From Macrolepiota albuminosa (Eukaryota > Basidiomycota > Agaricomycetes > Agaricales > Agaricaceae): DNA of 64,000 bases. The notes under the pieces are model-generated. The model saw only the letters and a list, made by a program, of their open reading frames with translations, did not search any database and had not been told where the DNA came from. Every line of letters begins with the position of its first letter. Positions within the stretch are counted from its first letter, which is position 1. This document shows positions 23,750 through 34,791 of this stretch, in pieces. The DNA is taken from positions 420,132 through 484,131 of the forward strand of contig JAMWFC010000023.1 in NCBI GenBank assembly GCA_027475525.1, in the 5' to 3' direction. A program made the translations under genes and the position numbers.

Positions 23750-23860
23750 TTTTTTTAAATCTTCTGCTATTGGCTTTAAAATCTAGGCTTGTTACCGACT
23801 AGGCAACTATCATCAAAACCTTTCGATTCTCTGTTGGCATCACACTGAAAACGTGCTTCC

Positions 23861-26800
23861 ATGACTGGCTCTCTTGATCCGGATCCTCTGTTCCCAGCTG
23901 CAGACACAGGTGACCTACCTGCGCTTCAAGCTGTGAAGATGCAATCTGCATCAGCATACCAACCTCCACCAAAGCGGGACGAAAAGATCCCTTGCAATGT
24001 CAGCGTGAGCTTTGGAATGCCTGGTGGGCTATCCGTATCACGGATGATGTCCATTGTACGACCTGGTGGTAAACCAGGAGAGAGATCCGCGGTCTCAGGA
24101 GTGTCGCTGCCAGTGAGCCAAATGCCTTCATTGATGTATCCGGTATTGCCCGAGAGCTTGTCAGCTCATTCTGAGGGTCAACCGGATATTACCCAGTACT
24201 TGGAAATGGTACAAGGCAGCGCGTTTGCGCATAGTACCCCCTTCCAGACTGCACCTACTGAACGGCTTTTGGAATATGTGGCCGATGCGGCTACTGAACC
24301 GGGACCATCATCACTGATGACACAAGGACAGGAGCAAGGACCAGCAATAGTGGTCAGTAGGGAGGATGACAATGTCATAAGGTTGGAAAAGGCGACAACA
24401 GCACCCAGAATGCCAGAGTTGCACAGACGGGCCGGCAAACAGCCACAAGTGAGGCATGACGGTCTCAGGAGAGTTATGGACTTAGAGTCCGAGCTGGAAT
24501 CCTCAGATGATGAGGAAAGCAAAAGGTCGCATTCGACCTTGTCGATCCAGTTACAGCTGGTGTTGGACCGATATCTGGCGGTCGCGAAGGAATCGACGCA
24601 AAAGTGTCTGCAGCTTTATGTAGTAAAGCATTTACAGTTGCTGGCTGCTAGGAGCCACGATGTACCCCGTGCAGATTCGAATGAATATATTGAATTGTTT
24701 GTGCGCATCTTCGAACTCGAAGTAGTGGAATACCTTAAGCGCAAAGCGGCGCGAGGGTCAGCAGTCTCAACGGCTACTCCAGCCGACTCAGTAGAATGTG
24801 AGATGAGTGTGCACAGATGAGCGCCATTGATCGCGGACACGATGGAATTGCTCAATGCGCCTTGTCAGGCTAATGAGTCTCAGCAAGACTACGTTCAGCG
24901 TCAGAACGCCGCACACCATCAACGCATTGTTAGTGGAGTGCCTCAGCAGGCATTGTCTGAGGTGGAGACTGTGACGACGACTCTGGCAGAGCCAGAGGCA
25001 CTACTTGCAGTGCAGGAGGTTAAGACACCTTGTAAGCAAGTTACAATCAAGGAAGAGGTGGACGAAGTCCACATTCTTGAGGAGCGAACGCAACCATGAC
25101 GTGTAGTGCGATGCATCCACCTAGTGGACAACTGGAATGAACGCGTCAATTACCAGAGGATACGCAACCAGGACTTGCGTGATCATGGTGAGTCGTTAAT
25201 TGATGACCAGGGGGTAGTCTTTGAAGGGCATGAGGGTGTAACGCCTGTCGATGACATGCGGCGACAATTCACGGCTCGGACTGCTGAACCGGACAGAGAT
25301 CCGGGTAGTAGTGATGATAGTAGTGGTCACTACGAACGGAGGGAGCCAAGTCGTCGCAATAACGATGGTGGAGGTTGTGATCGCAGAAATAACGATCGAG
25401 ACGATAATAATCGTCGTGATAGTGGCAGGGAGGCTGGTGGAGAACCAGCAGAGCCACAAGTAGGGCAACAGCCCACCCCATGGCCAGAACAAACGGCCAA
25501 TGAACACCTGTTTCGCAGTCCCTGGGCATTTTCGATGCCCGCACCTCATGAATTGCGTGAAACTACGCCGGGAATGAATGAAGCAGTCAGGATCCATATG
25601 GATCATATGCATGACCGCCTCACTCGTCTGGTGGATGACTCCCTTGGAGTCAGATTTAAGTTTCCTGCTGGGGTAAGTCCCCATAAATCCAATGGTAAGC
25701 ACATATGTGCGTATGCTGGAGGACATAGGTTCTCTCAACTGGAGGACTGGGCCATGGATGTGTGCTACCACCTCGCAGCCTGCTGCTATGGTGGAGACGA
25801 CATGGACCAGGAGAGGATATTCGTGCTACACGAATTTATGGAAGGAGAGGCTTGGAATTGGTTCCGTCGCCATGTTCTCCACATTAATCGCAACAAGTCG
25901 CATTGGACATTTAAAGAAGTCCTGATAGGACTGTACAATCGTTTCGTCAATGCTGCTACGATGCAGAAAGCTTGTGATGCCTTTAGAAAGGCAGTGTATG
26001 ACGCTAAGACTGGCATCCAGACCTTTTATGATGACCTGGTGGGTCATGCACAGAATATGGCCGTCTATCCAGACAAATACACTATTCGCAAGACATTCCT
26101 GGACGGAATACCTGCAGACATGAGGAGAGCGTTGATACGCGACGACAATTTGTCTCCAGAGGTCAATACTATGACCAAATTTTTGGCGTATGCCATCTGT
26201 TATGAGCAGTCGACATGGACGGCGAACCATTATGAGCAGCGGAGTTCCCAACGAGGAACTGTGAACCGTCAGGCAGTGAAGGTGGGAACCTTCCTGGCCA
26301 AACGGACGGAGATGGAGAACAATCGCAACCCGTGATTCGTTGTTCGTAAGACAATCCCTGGAGGCCAACGGCCTCGGTCGAAGCCTGCTGGACAATTGCC
26401 AGCGAAGGATAGTTGACCCTTTTCGGGTCAGAATCAAGTAGCACCAAGAGGAGTGGTGGCGCCTGCAGCGCATATGGCGGGCAAAGCCGCTGGGGTTCCA
26501 GGAGCGGCCCAGAGAAGGCCTGCCGGGGATCCCTCAGCATGTTACAATTGTGGCAGGAGCGCACATTTCACTAAAGAGTGCCCAGCCCCTCCTAAGGCAC
26601 ACATCTGAGCGGCCCACATGGCTGCAGCACCGAGCGATGTCATCAGTGACGATGAGGACAATGAGATCGTTGACAAAACGGAGGAGGAGCCGCAAGTAGA
26701 GGCTGACAGGTCAGAAGTAGATGACGCCGAGAGCATCCAGATTGATGGCAACGAATATGTCGCAGTGGATGTGTATGACAGCGACTATTATGCTTGTGAG

Positions 26801-27361
26801 GACGAGGAAGAACACCTGTTTGCACTGACTGAGTGCCGTGGAGATCAGCGCGTCCGAATGCGACACGTAACCCTGCAGAAGGCAACTAATAAGTTGCACA
26901 GGCCTCGCTATACTCCTGAAGAGAAGGAGTGCCTGGTCACGTATGTTGATGTCAATGGACATCCGGCATAGACGTTGTGGGACTTGGGGAGTACCACTAT
27001 GGGCATTACACCCCAGTTTGCTCACATCAACGCGATTCGCATTCATGAACTGGAGGAGCCATTGATGCTCCAACTGGGGACTGTTGGGAGTTGCGCTATG
27101 GTACAGTTTGGCACGGAAGTGAGAATGAAGATGGCAGGGACGTTGACAAAAGAATATGTGGATATAGCAAATTTTGATTGCTACGACATGATTATCGGCA
27201 CGCTGTTCATGTGTAAGAACAAGGTGTCGCTGGATTTCATGAACGACATGGTTGTTGTGAATGGTACGCCTTTGAAGGCGGAGAAAGTGTTGTTGAACAA
27301 CACAGATGGTCATTTGAGGCGCTATCACGCAACTGAAAAGCAGCGTGATGAGCGCAACTGA
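23861..27361 (+). pseudogene. gypsy copy 2 gag-protease, several nonsense codons
   Basis: ATG 23861 starts MTGSLDPDPLFPAAD. Open stretches are 23861-24820, 24827-25099, 25106-26335, 26618-26971 and 26975-27361. They contain the capsid-like region, a knuckle with CYNCGRSAHF (about 26540-26585), an Asp/Glu-rich linker, and a protease with WDLGSTTMGITPQFA (the copy 3 box WDSGST has Ser to Leu) and DMIIGTLF. Stops at about 24819, 25098 and 26334 match CGA codons in copy 3, which is the pattern of CpG deamination. It ends at the TGA of the TGA-CTAG site. Confidence 0.88.
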
Positions 27362-27365
27362 CTAG
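27359..27365 (+). promoter_or_regulatory. gag-protease/pol stop codon in UGA-CUAG context (copy 2)
   Basis: The frame reads Arg-Asn-TGA followed by CTAG, and pol continues in the same frame. UGA followed by CUAG is an established efficient readthrough context in viral and animal mRNAs. Readthrough here is inferred. Confidence 0.5.
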
Positions 27366-29577
27366 AGAGTCGCAGGAGAGCAACTGTACAGGAGGTGAAG
27401 GACAAACAGGCCCCATCAAAAAGCCTGCCGGCAGACTCGCCGGCTATACTGATGACTGAGGAAGAGTTTCAAGGAACTCTGGAGAAGGGGAAGCACCCGG
27501 ATATGATTGGGTGTACCAATGGAAAGCCTAAACAGGCTGTACAGTGCAAGAATGAGCGTAGTAAACGCGTGGTGGAGTCGCTGGAATGCCAGCCGACTAG
27601 CTCTTGAGTGAAGGTTGAGGATCTCGTCAAGGACAAGGTATACAGTACGATGGGAACTGTGGGTAGCACTAGGTCGCTAATGGACCAACCAGTGCCTCAG
27701 CTAGGAGTGCAATGGGCATATGACCCATGAATGCCACGGGAGTGGAATGAGTTGGTAGCGTCAGTGGTGACGCAGGCTATGGGAAGGGTGCAGGTGACCC
27801 AGATGGGAGAAGTGTACCGTCACACACGAGAGGACAAGATTTCCAAAACATTGGATATTGTATTTGACGGACTCTCGCTGAAAGTGAGAAGCGTGCAGTC
27901 ATTGGCGAATACAACAAGGAAACAACTGGTTGTAAGGTTGAATCCGGGAGATCTCACAGAGGAGCACGTACGTGCCTTACGGGAGCAATTTGAACCAAAG
28001 GTTCAACCGCATATAGCACACGTAGCCAAAGGAAAAGGTAAGGCTGTGAGCCTTACAGAGGAGGATATTCCTTGATTGCGCCAGCAATGGCAACTGGAGT
28101 TTGCTGATATCGTCAATGGAACGAAGGAAGAGCTTCCTCCGTGGCGGGAGGTTAATCATGAGATCAACCTCATTGACGATAACAAGCAGTACAAATATCA
28201 TTTGCCTCGCTGCCCGCGAGCACTACAGGATCAACTTCGTGAAAAGACAAATAGATACATAAATGCAAAGTGGTGGGAACCATGACCAGCGGTGCAAGCT
28301 GCACCATTACTTTGTATTCCCAAGAAGGATGGAACGTTAAGGACTGCATTGGATGCGCGACAGCGCAATGATAATACAGTCAAGGATGTGACACCTCTTC
28401 CAGATCAGGAAGTAATACGAGAAGATGTTGCGACAGCGAAGTATAGGTCGAAAATCAACCTCACAGATGCGTACAAACAGGTTCGTATCCGCGAAGAGGA
28501 TATACCAAAGACGCTGTTCTTGTCCCTGATGGGGACATTTGTGAGTAACATTATGCAGATTGGTGATTGTAATGCACTGGCAACATTTCAGAGGTTAATG
28601 ACCTCAATCTCCTGAGATGTAATTGGGAAGTTCATGCATGTCTATTTAGACGATATATTCATATTTTCTGACTCCATTGAGGAGCATGAGCAGCACCTAT
28701 GAGTCGTATTTGAACGGCTACGGAAGGCCAGTCTCTATCTCAAATGGAAGAAGTGCGAGTTGTACGCGACGAGTATAGATTGTCTCAGTCACGTCATTGA
28801 CAAGAAGGGCATTCATCTGGATATGGATAAGCTCGACCGAATCTGAGAGTGGCGTACTCCACGCACATATAATGATATCCAACGATTTGTCGGACTGGTG
28901 AACTATATTGGCAACTTCTTGCCAGACATCACTGCATACACCGGGCCACTTATGGCCATGACCCAGAATGGGTCACCGTTTCATTGGAGACCACTGCATC
29001 AGCGGTGTTTTGAGATGATTAAGCGCATATGCGCGAAAACGCCAGTCATCCGGCCAATTGACTCACGCATCAACGAGCCCATCTGGCTCATTTGCGATGC
29101 GTTGAAGACTGGGGTTGGGGCCATGTTTGGCCAGGGTAAAACGTGGCAGACTTGCCAACCAGCGGGATTTATGTCCTGTAAATTCACTGCTGCTCAGCAG
29201 AATTATGCTGTGCACGAGTTAGAAACACTCGCAATCCTGGAAGCCCTCCTAAAGTGGGAGGATAAACTGATGGGATATAAGATCCACATTATTACGGATC
29301 ACAAAGCACTAGAGTTCTTCAAGACTCAGGTGCACCTGTCCCCGCGACAACGTCGCTGGATTGACTACATGTTGCGGTACCAGTTCGACATCGCCTATGT
29401 AAAAGGTGAATTGAACAAAGTCGTGGATTGCCTGTCTCGATATTTTGAGAGTGATACTCGAGATGACGTCCATGATGTGCATGACTATGTCCAGGCGGAC
29501 AAACATATAGACCCAGAGGGCAAAGATTTGCCTCTGCATCAATTCCACGAAATCAGGGAACATAGGGTCGAGCTACG
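27362..29577 (+). pseudogene. gypsy copy 2 pol, N-terminal part (RT and RNase H)
   Basis: RT motifs are visible at 28140-28800: IPKKDGTLRTALDARQRND, TAKYRSKINLTDAYKQV and VYLDDIFIFSDSIEEHEQ (the catalytic YLDD box is intact). RNase H is at 28898-29560 with EPIWLICDALKTGVGAMFG, NYAVHELETLAILEALLKW and IITDHKALEFFKTQ. Stops are near 27605, 27728, 28073, 28283, 28613, 28699 and 28844. The coding sequence is cut at the KDZ target site GAGCTACG (29570-29577) and resumes at 57666. Confidence 0.88.
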
Positions 29578-30201
29578 CAGGGTAGGGCATCACAACGGTA
29601 CGTGTCATATGTTGTACAGGAGCCCGCTTTGTGCCGTACCATACGTGTCCAGCAGAGTCCGCTACACTGGAGCGGAGCAGTCCCCACAGTGCCATAGAAT
29701 ACAGAGCCGCGGACATGTCACAATGTGCTGTATGACACGGTCCAGTGGATCGATAAAAGGCGGGCACACACATGCGCACGCAGGCCCAGCGGATGCCAGC
29801 GGACACTAGCGGATGTCAATGTGCATCAGCGGCCGCCGGCGGGCATCAGCACACAAGTGAAAACCTCCTCCATTGGTGGACTTCATGGCATGAATAAACC
29901 CTCCTTGAGATTTCCCACTTCCCTCCCCTCTCCATTCCTCCCCGCAATAACTTGATGCTGCGCGTCTCCTCTTCCATCCTTTTCCCACCCCCAACGCCAG
30001 CATACGTCCATGAAAGGGCCCTGAAAATCTACGCAGGCCTACGCAAGCTACCAGCGGACATCTACGCAGACGTACGTCGACAGACTCAAACCTACGTGGG
30101 CCCTCCTAGGCCTGCGCAGGACACCAGCAGACATCCACAGAGGCCTACGCAGGTCCACGGAGTCTGGTTGGACCAAGGAAAAAAGTAACTTCGTCTTGCC
30201 C

Positions 30202-30290
30202 GCCATATGCCTGTGGGGGGGAATCGAATCCCCAGCCTTGGGAAAGCCTCCAGCAACGGAACACACATTTAACCGTTGCACCACAGGTCC
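30202..30290 (-). repeat. tRNA-like unit in left KDZ inverted repeat
   Basis: On the minus strand it carries a box A-like TGGTGCAACGGTT and a box B-like GGGGATTCGATTCCCC hairpin, with CCTGTGG/CCACAGG able to pair at its ends. The right-arm counterpart is at 56952-57043. D and anticodon arms do not fold convincingly, so I call it tRNA-derived rather than a tRNA gene. Confidence 0.5.
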
Positions 30291-30630
30291 GTTACTAACG
30301 GATAGATTCAAAGGTCGGATAACACAATGAATGGACGCCCACCTACGTTTCCGCAGGTTCCCGTATGGATTTTTTGAGGTGGAAGGGGGGTGGCATACCT
30401 CCCAAAAGAGTTTTCGTGGCCTGAAAGGGGTGTTGGCATCAGCAGCCATCAGCTGGCATCCGTCGGAGTTCGTCGGCAGCCATCGTGACCCGCTGGCATC
30501 CGTTGGCATCCGTTGTGCATCCGTCGGCATCCGCTGGATATCTGCTGGTATCCATCGGCATCCACAGGAATCTGTCGGCAACCCCCGGCATCATCCAGCA
30601 TCAGGGCGGGAGAGAAGAAAACGGGGTGCA

Positions 30631-30784
30631 TGGGTGTCCGCTGCATGGGGTGGCGTCTCGGAGAGCGTGGGGGGTGGCGGAAGAGGGATGGGGGTGGGGA
30701 GAAAGAGTGGGTGTCCGCTGCATGGGGTGGCGTCTCGGAGAGCGTGGGGGGTGGCGGAAGAGGGATGGGGGTGGGGAGAAAGAG
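30631..30784. repeat. 77-bp tandem duplication (no. 3)
   Basis: Bases 30631-30707 equal 30708-30784 exactly. It lies in the G-rich zone of the left inverted repeat. The right repeat does not contain the same unit duplicated at the homologous position. Confidence 0.9.
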
Positions 30785-31498
30785 GGGGAAGGGGAAAGGG
30801 GAGGAGCATGGGTGTCCGCTGGTACCCCAGCAGACGTAGCAGATGTCGGACATCAGGTCAGGGGGGAGGAGGGAAGCGGAGTGGCATGTGAGGTAGTGTG
30901 AGGAGTGAAGAGGATGGCACTGAGGAGAAAGAGGGGGAAGGGGGAAGAGGGTGTGTGAGTGTCCGCTGTCTGCTGGCATGCCAGCGGACGGTAGCTGATG
31001 TCGGCATGTGAGCCAGCTGATGTCAGCAGTGCAACCAGTCCCAGTGGTTCAGTGGAATATTCATTTATTGATATTCAATATTGTGTACAGTGGTGGGTTC
31101 TACTCCTACTTCACCTTAACAGGGACTAATGCTGTGTTTTTATATGGGTGCATTTTTGCTCTACATATACATCGTACTGACCTGGAGTATGCGCCTGTGG
31201 TAGTGGATCTGACCAAAACTCTAGCAATTACTGAAGCGGGATAGGATGGAGGAGTTGACACATGAGATCATTCCAGTTCACATAACAAGTGACGATACAC
31301 TAGGGCTGACTACCTTTTTTACAAAGACCAGCACAAAGGTAGCCCACCACAGTGTATTATCAACTGGTCATGAGCACTGGAATGACCACATGCGTCAACT
31401 CGTCCATCTTATGCTGCTGCAGAAATCTCTGGAGTTTTCAACGGATCAAATTCATGATGCTAGCAGACGTCAGCGGCCTGCTGCTATTATATAATGTG

Positions 31499-31577
31499 AA
31501 CTAGTGGGAGTCGAACCCACTTCTTGTGCACAATATGAAATATCAATTGATGAATATTCCATTGTACCACAGGCGCT
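31499..31577 (-). repeat. tRNA-like unit in left KDZ inverted repeat
   Basis: The minus-strand unit begins GCGCCTGTGGTACAATGG and ends with a box B-like GTGGGTTCGACTCCCAC arm and CTAGT. Its right-arm partner is 55613-55694. A related, more diverged unit is at 31041-31105 (+). Confidence 0.5.
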
Positions 31578-31785
31578 TGCTACAAGTCAGGACGGTGTTC
31601 ATGTAGTGCACAAACGGACCCATACAGAATTTGAACGGATAGAGATTTTACTGCAACTGGTGCATCTGTATTGAATTGACAATATTAGACTGATATTTAT
31701 TTACACCATAGAAGTATACAGGAAAGAGGAAAACCATGGTTTGTAGTGGAATATTAAACTGATATTGATTTATACCATAGCATTA

Positions 31786-31939
31786 TACATGAAGCGTCTG
31801 TGGTGTAGTGGAATATTTCTCATTGGTATTCCTTGTATCTTGCATTAGGTGGGTTCGACTCCTACATGAAGCGTCTGTGGTGTAGTGGAATATTTCTCAT
31901 TGGTATTCCTTGTATCTTGCATTAGGTGGGTTCGACTCC
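31786..31939. repeat. 77-bp tandem duplication (no. 4) of a tRNA-like unit
   Basis: Bases 31786-31862 equal 31863-31939 exactly. The unit carries box A-like TGGTGTAGTGG and box B-like GGTTCGACTCC. The duplication could be mistaken for tRNA array expansion, but it shares the 77-bp period of unrelated duplications elsewhere. Confidence 0.9.
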
Positions 31940-32029
31940 CTCTAGTGCATTGAGATCGAACTCAAATATTTTTGACCACACACAGAAGAATAGACTGATG
32001 TTTATTTACATTATAGCAATGTAAAGTAA

Positions 32030-32108
32030 GCATTGGTGGTCTAGTGGAATATTATCCATTGGTCTTTATTATGTCTTGCAGTAGACGGGTTCGATTCCTA
32101 CTAGTGCA
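32030..32108 (+). repeat. tRNA-Gly-like unit
   Basis: This is the best-preserved unit. 5' GCATTGG can pair with 3' CTAGTGC over seven positions (with wobbles), followed by A. TGGTCTAGTGG fits box A and GGTTCGATTCC fits box B. These resemble eukaryotic tRNA-Gly ends. The middle is about 9 nt longer than a standard tRNA and no clean anticodon stem is visible. Confidence 0.5.
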
Positions 32109-32441
32109 TTTTCGTCTCACTGTTTTTAGCTAATTGTTATTTACTACACAGTATGATAAACAAAGTAAGGTCCTAATTTAAACATAGTGACATGATATCT
32201 ATTTAGACTATAGCAGTGTACAGTAAGCATCGATAATCTAGTAGAATATTATCCATTGGTCTTCATTGTGTGTTGCAGTAGGTGGGTTCGACTCCTGCTT
32301 GGTGCAATGAACATTAAAACGTTTGCAATTTTTGACCTGCTTAGCTAATTGTTATTTACTACACAGTATAATAAACAAAGTAAGGTCCTAATTTAAACAG
32401 AGTGACATGATATCTATTTAGACTATAGCAGTATACAGTAA

Positions 32442-32521
32442 GCATTGATGGTCTAGTGGAATATTATCTATTGGTGTTTATTGTATGTTGCAGTAGGTGG
32501 GTTCGACTCCTGCTTAGTGCA
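32442..32521 (+). repeat. tRNA-Gly-like unit
   Basis: 5' GCATTGA pairs with 3' TTAGTGC. The T arm GTGGG-TTCGACT-CCTGC can form a five-pair stem with two G-T wobbles. It lies within the 215-bp tandem array. A sister unit is at 32227-32306. Confidence 0.5.
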
Positions 32522-32716
32522 ATAAACATTAGGACCTCTGCAATTTTTGACCTGCTTAGCTAATTGTTATTTACTAAACTGTAAGATAAACAAAGTAAGG
32601 TTTTGTCAAGCAATAAATCAAACTTCTTTTGTAATTTAAACAGGGTCACATGATATCTATTTTCAGAACTTGCTTCGTGTAAAGTTCTCATCCGTTTCTT
32701 TAATCCTCCATCCGCC

Positions 32717-34597
32717 ATGTCTAACAAAGAACTCCACCAACAGGTCATTGATGTGGATGTTTGAGTATTATACCTTGCTCTCAGAGGAGACCTGCGACAA
32801 CTCAAAGCACAGCAGAAGGACCTGGTAAGATACAAGCACTCCTGCCTAATAGACATGCACTAATAGTCGTCCTGTAGATTGACATGTGGTTCAAGGTTAG
32901 GGACGTCAAGGATGACAAGAAACTCCTCCTTGATGCCAGGAGAAGTTTCATCAACGAAGTTATCCCGCTACACCAGAGCAAGCTTTCTGACGAGGATATG
33001 ACCAGGCTGTTGAAGGACGCTGCGAAGAAATGGACCTAGAGGAGCGGAAGGGGGGAGGAACCAAGTGGGGGCAAAGAACGACCTGATTCGTTGACCAAGG
33101 CCGGTCTGTCGACGGCACCGGCATGAGAAGACCGGATAGGTCATAGGCCGGCAGCAGGAGATTCATCTGGTCCATCACCAATTCCGAAGAAGAGAAAACA
33201 ACCGAGTCCTCCAGCGGCAGGAGATTTGTCTGGTCCGTCGCCAAATCCCAAGAAGCCAAAACGGGTGACCTATATTGGTCAACCTCCTCCTGGTACCTAT
33301 CATCGACAAAAGGAGCAGGAGGACAAGGATGAGGAAGAGGAAGAACAAGAGGGCAGAATACCGAAGGGGGAAATTACTGGAGGGATGCTGTTGGGCAGGT
33401 ATCTGAGGACAGCACCTCGTCGCGAGGGTCAGCACATCAACCCCCCTTGCCAATATTGCGCAAGTAAGCGGCTACAGTGTGTCAGGACAAAGGGCGGCAC
33501 TGCATGCAATCCCTGCCAGCTCATTCGCAAACGAACATGCAGCCTGACGATTGTCAAGAAAACTGTCAAGCCCAGCAACAAGGGAAAGGGGAAAAAACCA
33601 CTGAGAAAGAAGTCAGTGACGATTATTGAGAGTGATGACGGTATGAAACTCTTTTCCTGCTCAAATAGCTAACCAATAGTTAGCAGATGAACCAACCAGT
33701 CCAATTGCAGGACCATCAAAACCATCCATCCATCCATCCCAACCGTCGACCTCCAACCGCCCAGCAGACCCTCTTCTGGTCAAGGGAAAGGGCAAGGAGT
33801 GGGCAATGGAGTCTAGTCACAGTGAGGACATTGTGGCTGGTGTAATGGCAGGGGTGGAGAGCCGTTTGGACAGGATGGAGAATGGGTTCTAGGAAGCATT
33901 GCGGAATGTTGGGGAGCAGGTGCAGGACGGGTTTGTCACGGCTGAGGCGAGCTGGTTACCACGTATTGAGGACTTCTTCCGTCGCTACCAGACTCAGGTT
34001 GACATGCTCGGTGGCCGCATAGAAACCCTGCAAACGAATGTTTCTCTTGCAGGTGAGACACTTGAAGATCACGCCGGACGTATCCGTCAGACAGAAGAGC
34101 AGATCCGCAATATTTGGGGTGTGGTTGACACTTTGCAGAATCAACTTCACATCTCTACCCGTCCCTCCAGTCCGTCAGCTCAGGATGATGTGGCAGTGCA
34201 TCCAACAGGGCACAGTGGACTTGGACCCATCGTTGAAGAGGAAGAAACCACTCCTGACCCCATCGCTGACCAATCCCCTGCCACTGCTGACATATCCATT
34301 CCCACTGGTGACACCTCTGCCCTCGCCACTGACCAATCCCATCACGCCGCTGACTTATCCGCTCTCACCGTCGCTCCATCCCCGCTTCAACAAACATCCT
34401 CAGGGACAACTCCCGCACGAACATCTCCATCACCCCCTCAACCATCTTTCATCCCTCCACCAGTCCCTGCCGAGGACCCTCTCCCTGGCCCAAGGGGACG
34501 GGCTTGCAGTAACTCCCGAAGTAGTCAGCCGCCAATGCAATGGACCCGATCATCCAGTCGGCTTACTGAGAGACGGAAGGCAACAGAAGAGAAGTGA
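32717..34597 (+). pseudogene. KDZ gene A: Zn2Cys6-cluster protein with coiled coil, four nonsense codons
   Basis: Exons are 32717-32824, 32878-33640 and 33687-34597 (introns 53 and 46 nt), total 594 codons. The N-terminal helical part (WFKVRDVKDDKKLL, LSDEDMTRLLKDAAKKW) leads to a basic/Pro linker. A cysteine cluster at 33448-33540 has spacing C-x2-C-x6-C-x8-C-x2-C-x7-C, which fits the fungal Zn(2)-Cys(6) binuclear cluster. A helical heptad-like segment (33900-34150, ETLQTNVSLAGETLEDHAG) and a Ser/Pro/Thr-rich tail follow. Stops are at 32762 (TGA), 33037 (TAG), 33124 (TGA) and 33890 (TAG), all explicable by C-to-T changes. A DNA-binding regulator or accessory factor carried by the transposon is the likely role; that is inference. 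Confidence 0.7.
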
Positions 34598-34791
34598 AGG
34601 TGGACAATCACATATTTTTTTTTTCATTATGACACACATTCGTACATTTTTGTAACCCTATAGTTTACAAAATGTAATATAACATTCCCCCCTTCCCCAC
34701 ATCAATGACAGCGGACTGGTCGAATGACCTTAGTGCGGCTGCTACTCCTTTTTGCTGGTGTAGACATATCAATGTATCGAGCTGCATCCTC

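Larger units (their letters stand above)
29578..31582 (+). repeat. KDZ left terminal inverted repeat (about 2 kb)
   Basis: It pairs with 55608-57665 in reverse complement with scattered transitions. Successive sections are the tip (GGTACGTGTCATA...), a strongly GC-rich zone with many CGGATGCC/GGCATCCG-like words (30430-30610), a G-rich low-complexity zone (30600-30960), and tRNA-like units. Long open frames in the G-rich zone (such as 30331-30891) are composition artefacts. Confidence 0.9.
31583..32716 (+). repeat. non-coding subterminal region with tRNA-Gly-like array
   Basis: There is no protein-coding gene here. It contains plus-strand tRNA-like units at 31790-31865 (plus its 77-bp duplicate), 32030-32108, 32227-32306 and 32442-32521. 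The last two sit in a tandem repeat of about 215-bp period (32127-32640; TAGCTAATTGTTATTTACTA recurs at 32127, 32342 and 32557). The array runs up to the start of gene A. Confidence 0.6.

Noticed and set aside
25196..25771. Minus-strand frames opposite gypsy 2 gag (and similar ones opposite copies 1 and 3)
   Set aside because: They are antisense shadows of a conserved coding region, and their translations have no recognisable motif.
30331..30979. Long overlapping open frames on both strands in the left KDZ arm (and 56120-56865 in the right arm)
   Set aside because: They arise from G- or C-rich low-complexity sequence lacking stops, occur in several frames at once, and the translations are Gly/Arg or Pro/Ser runs with no domain.
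31786..32521. Functional tRNA genes in the KDZ arms
   Set aside because: Box A and box B are good, but D and anticodon arms do not form, the middle is about 9 nt too long and copies vary. tRNA-derived repeats are the safer call.
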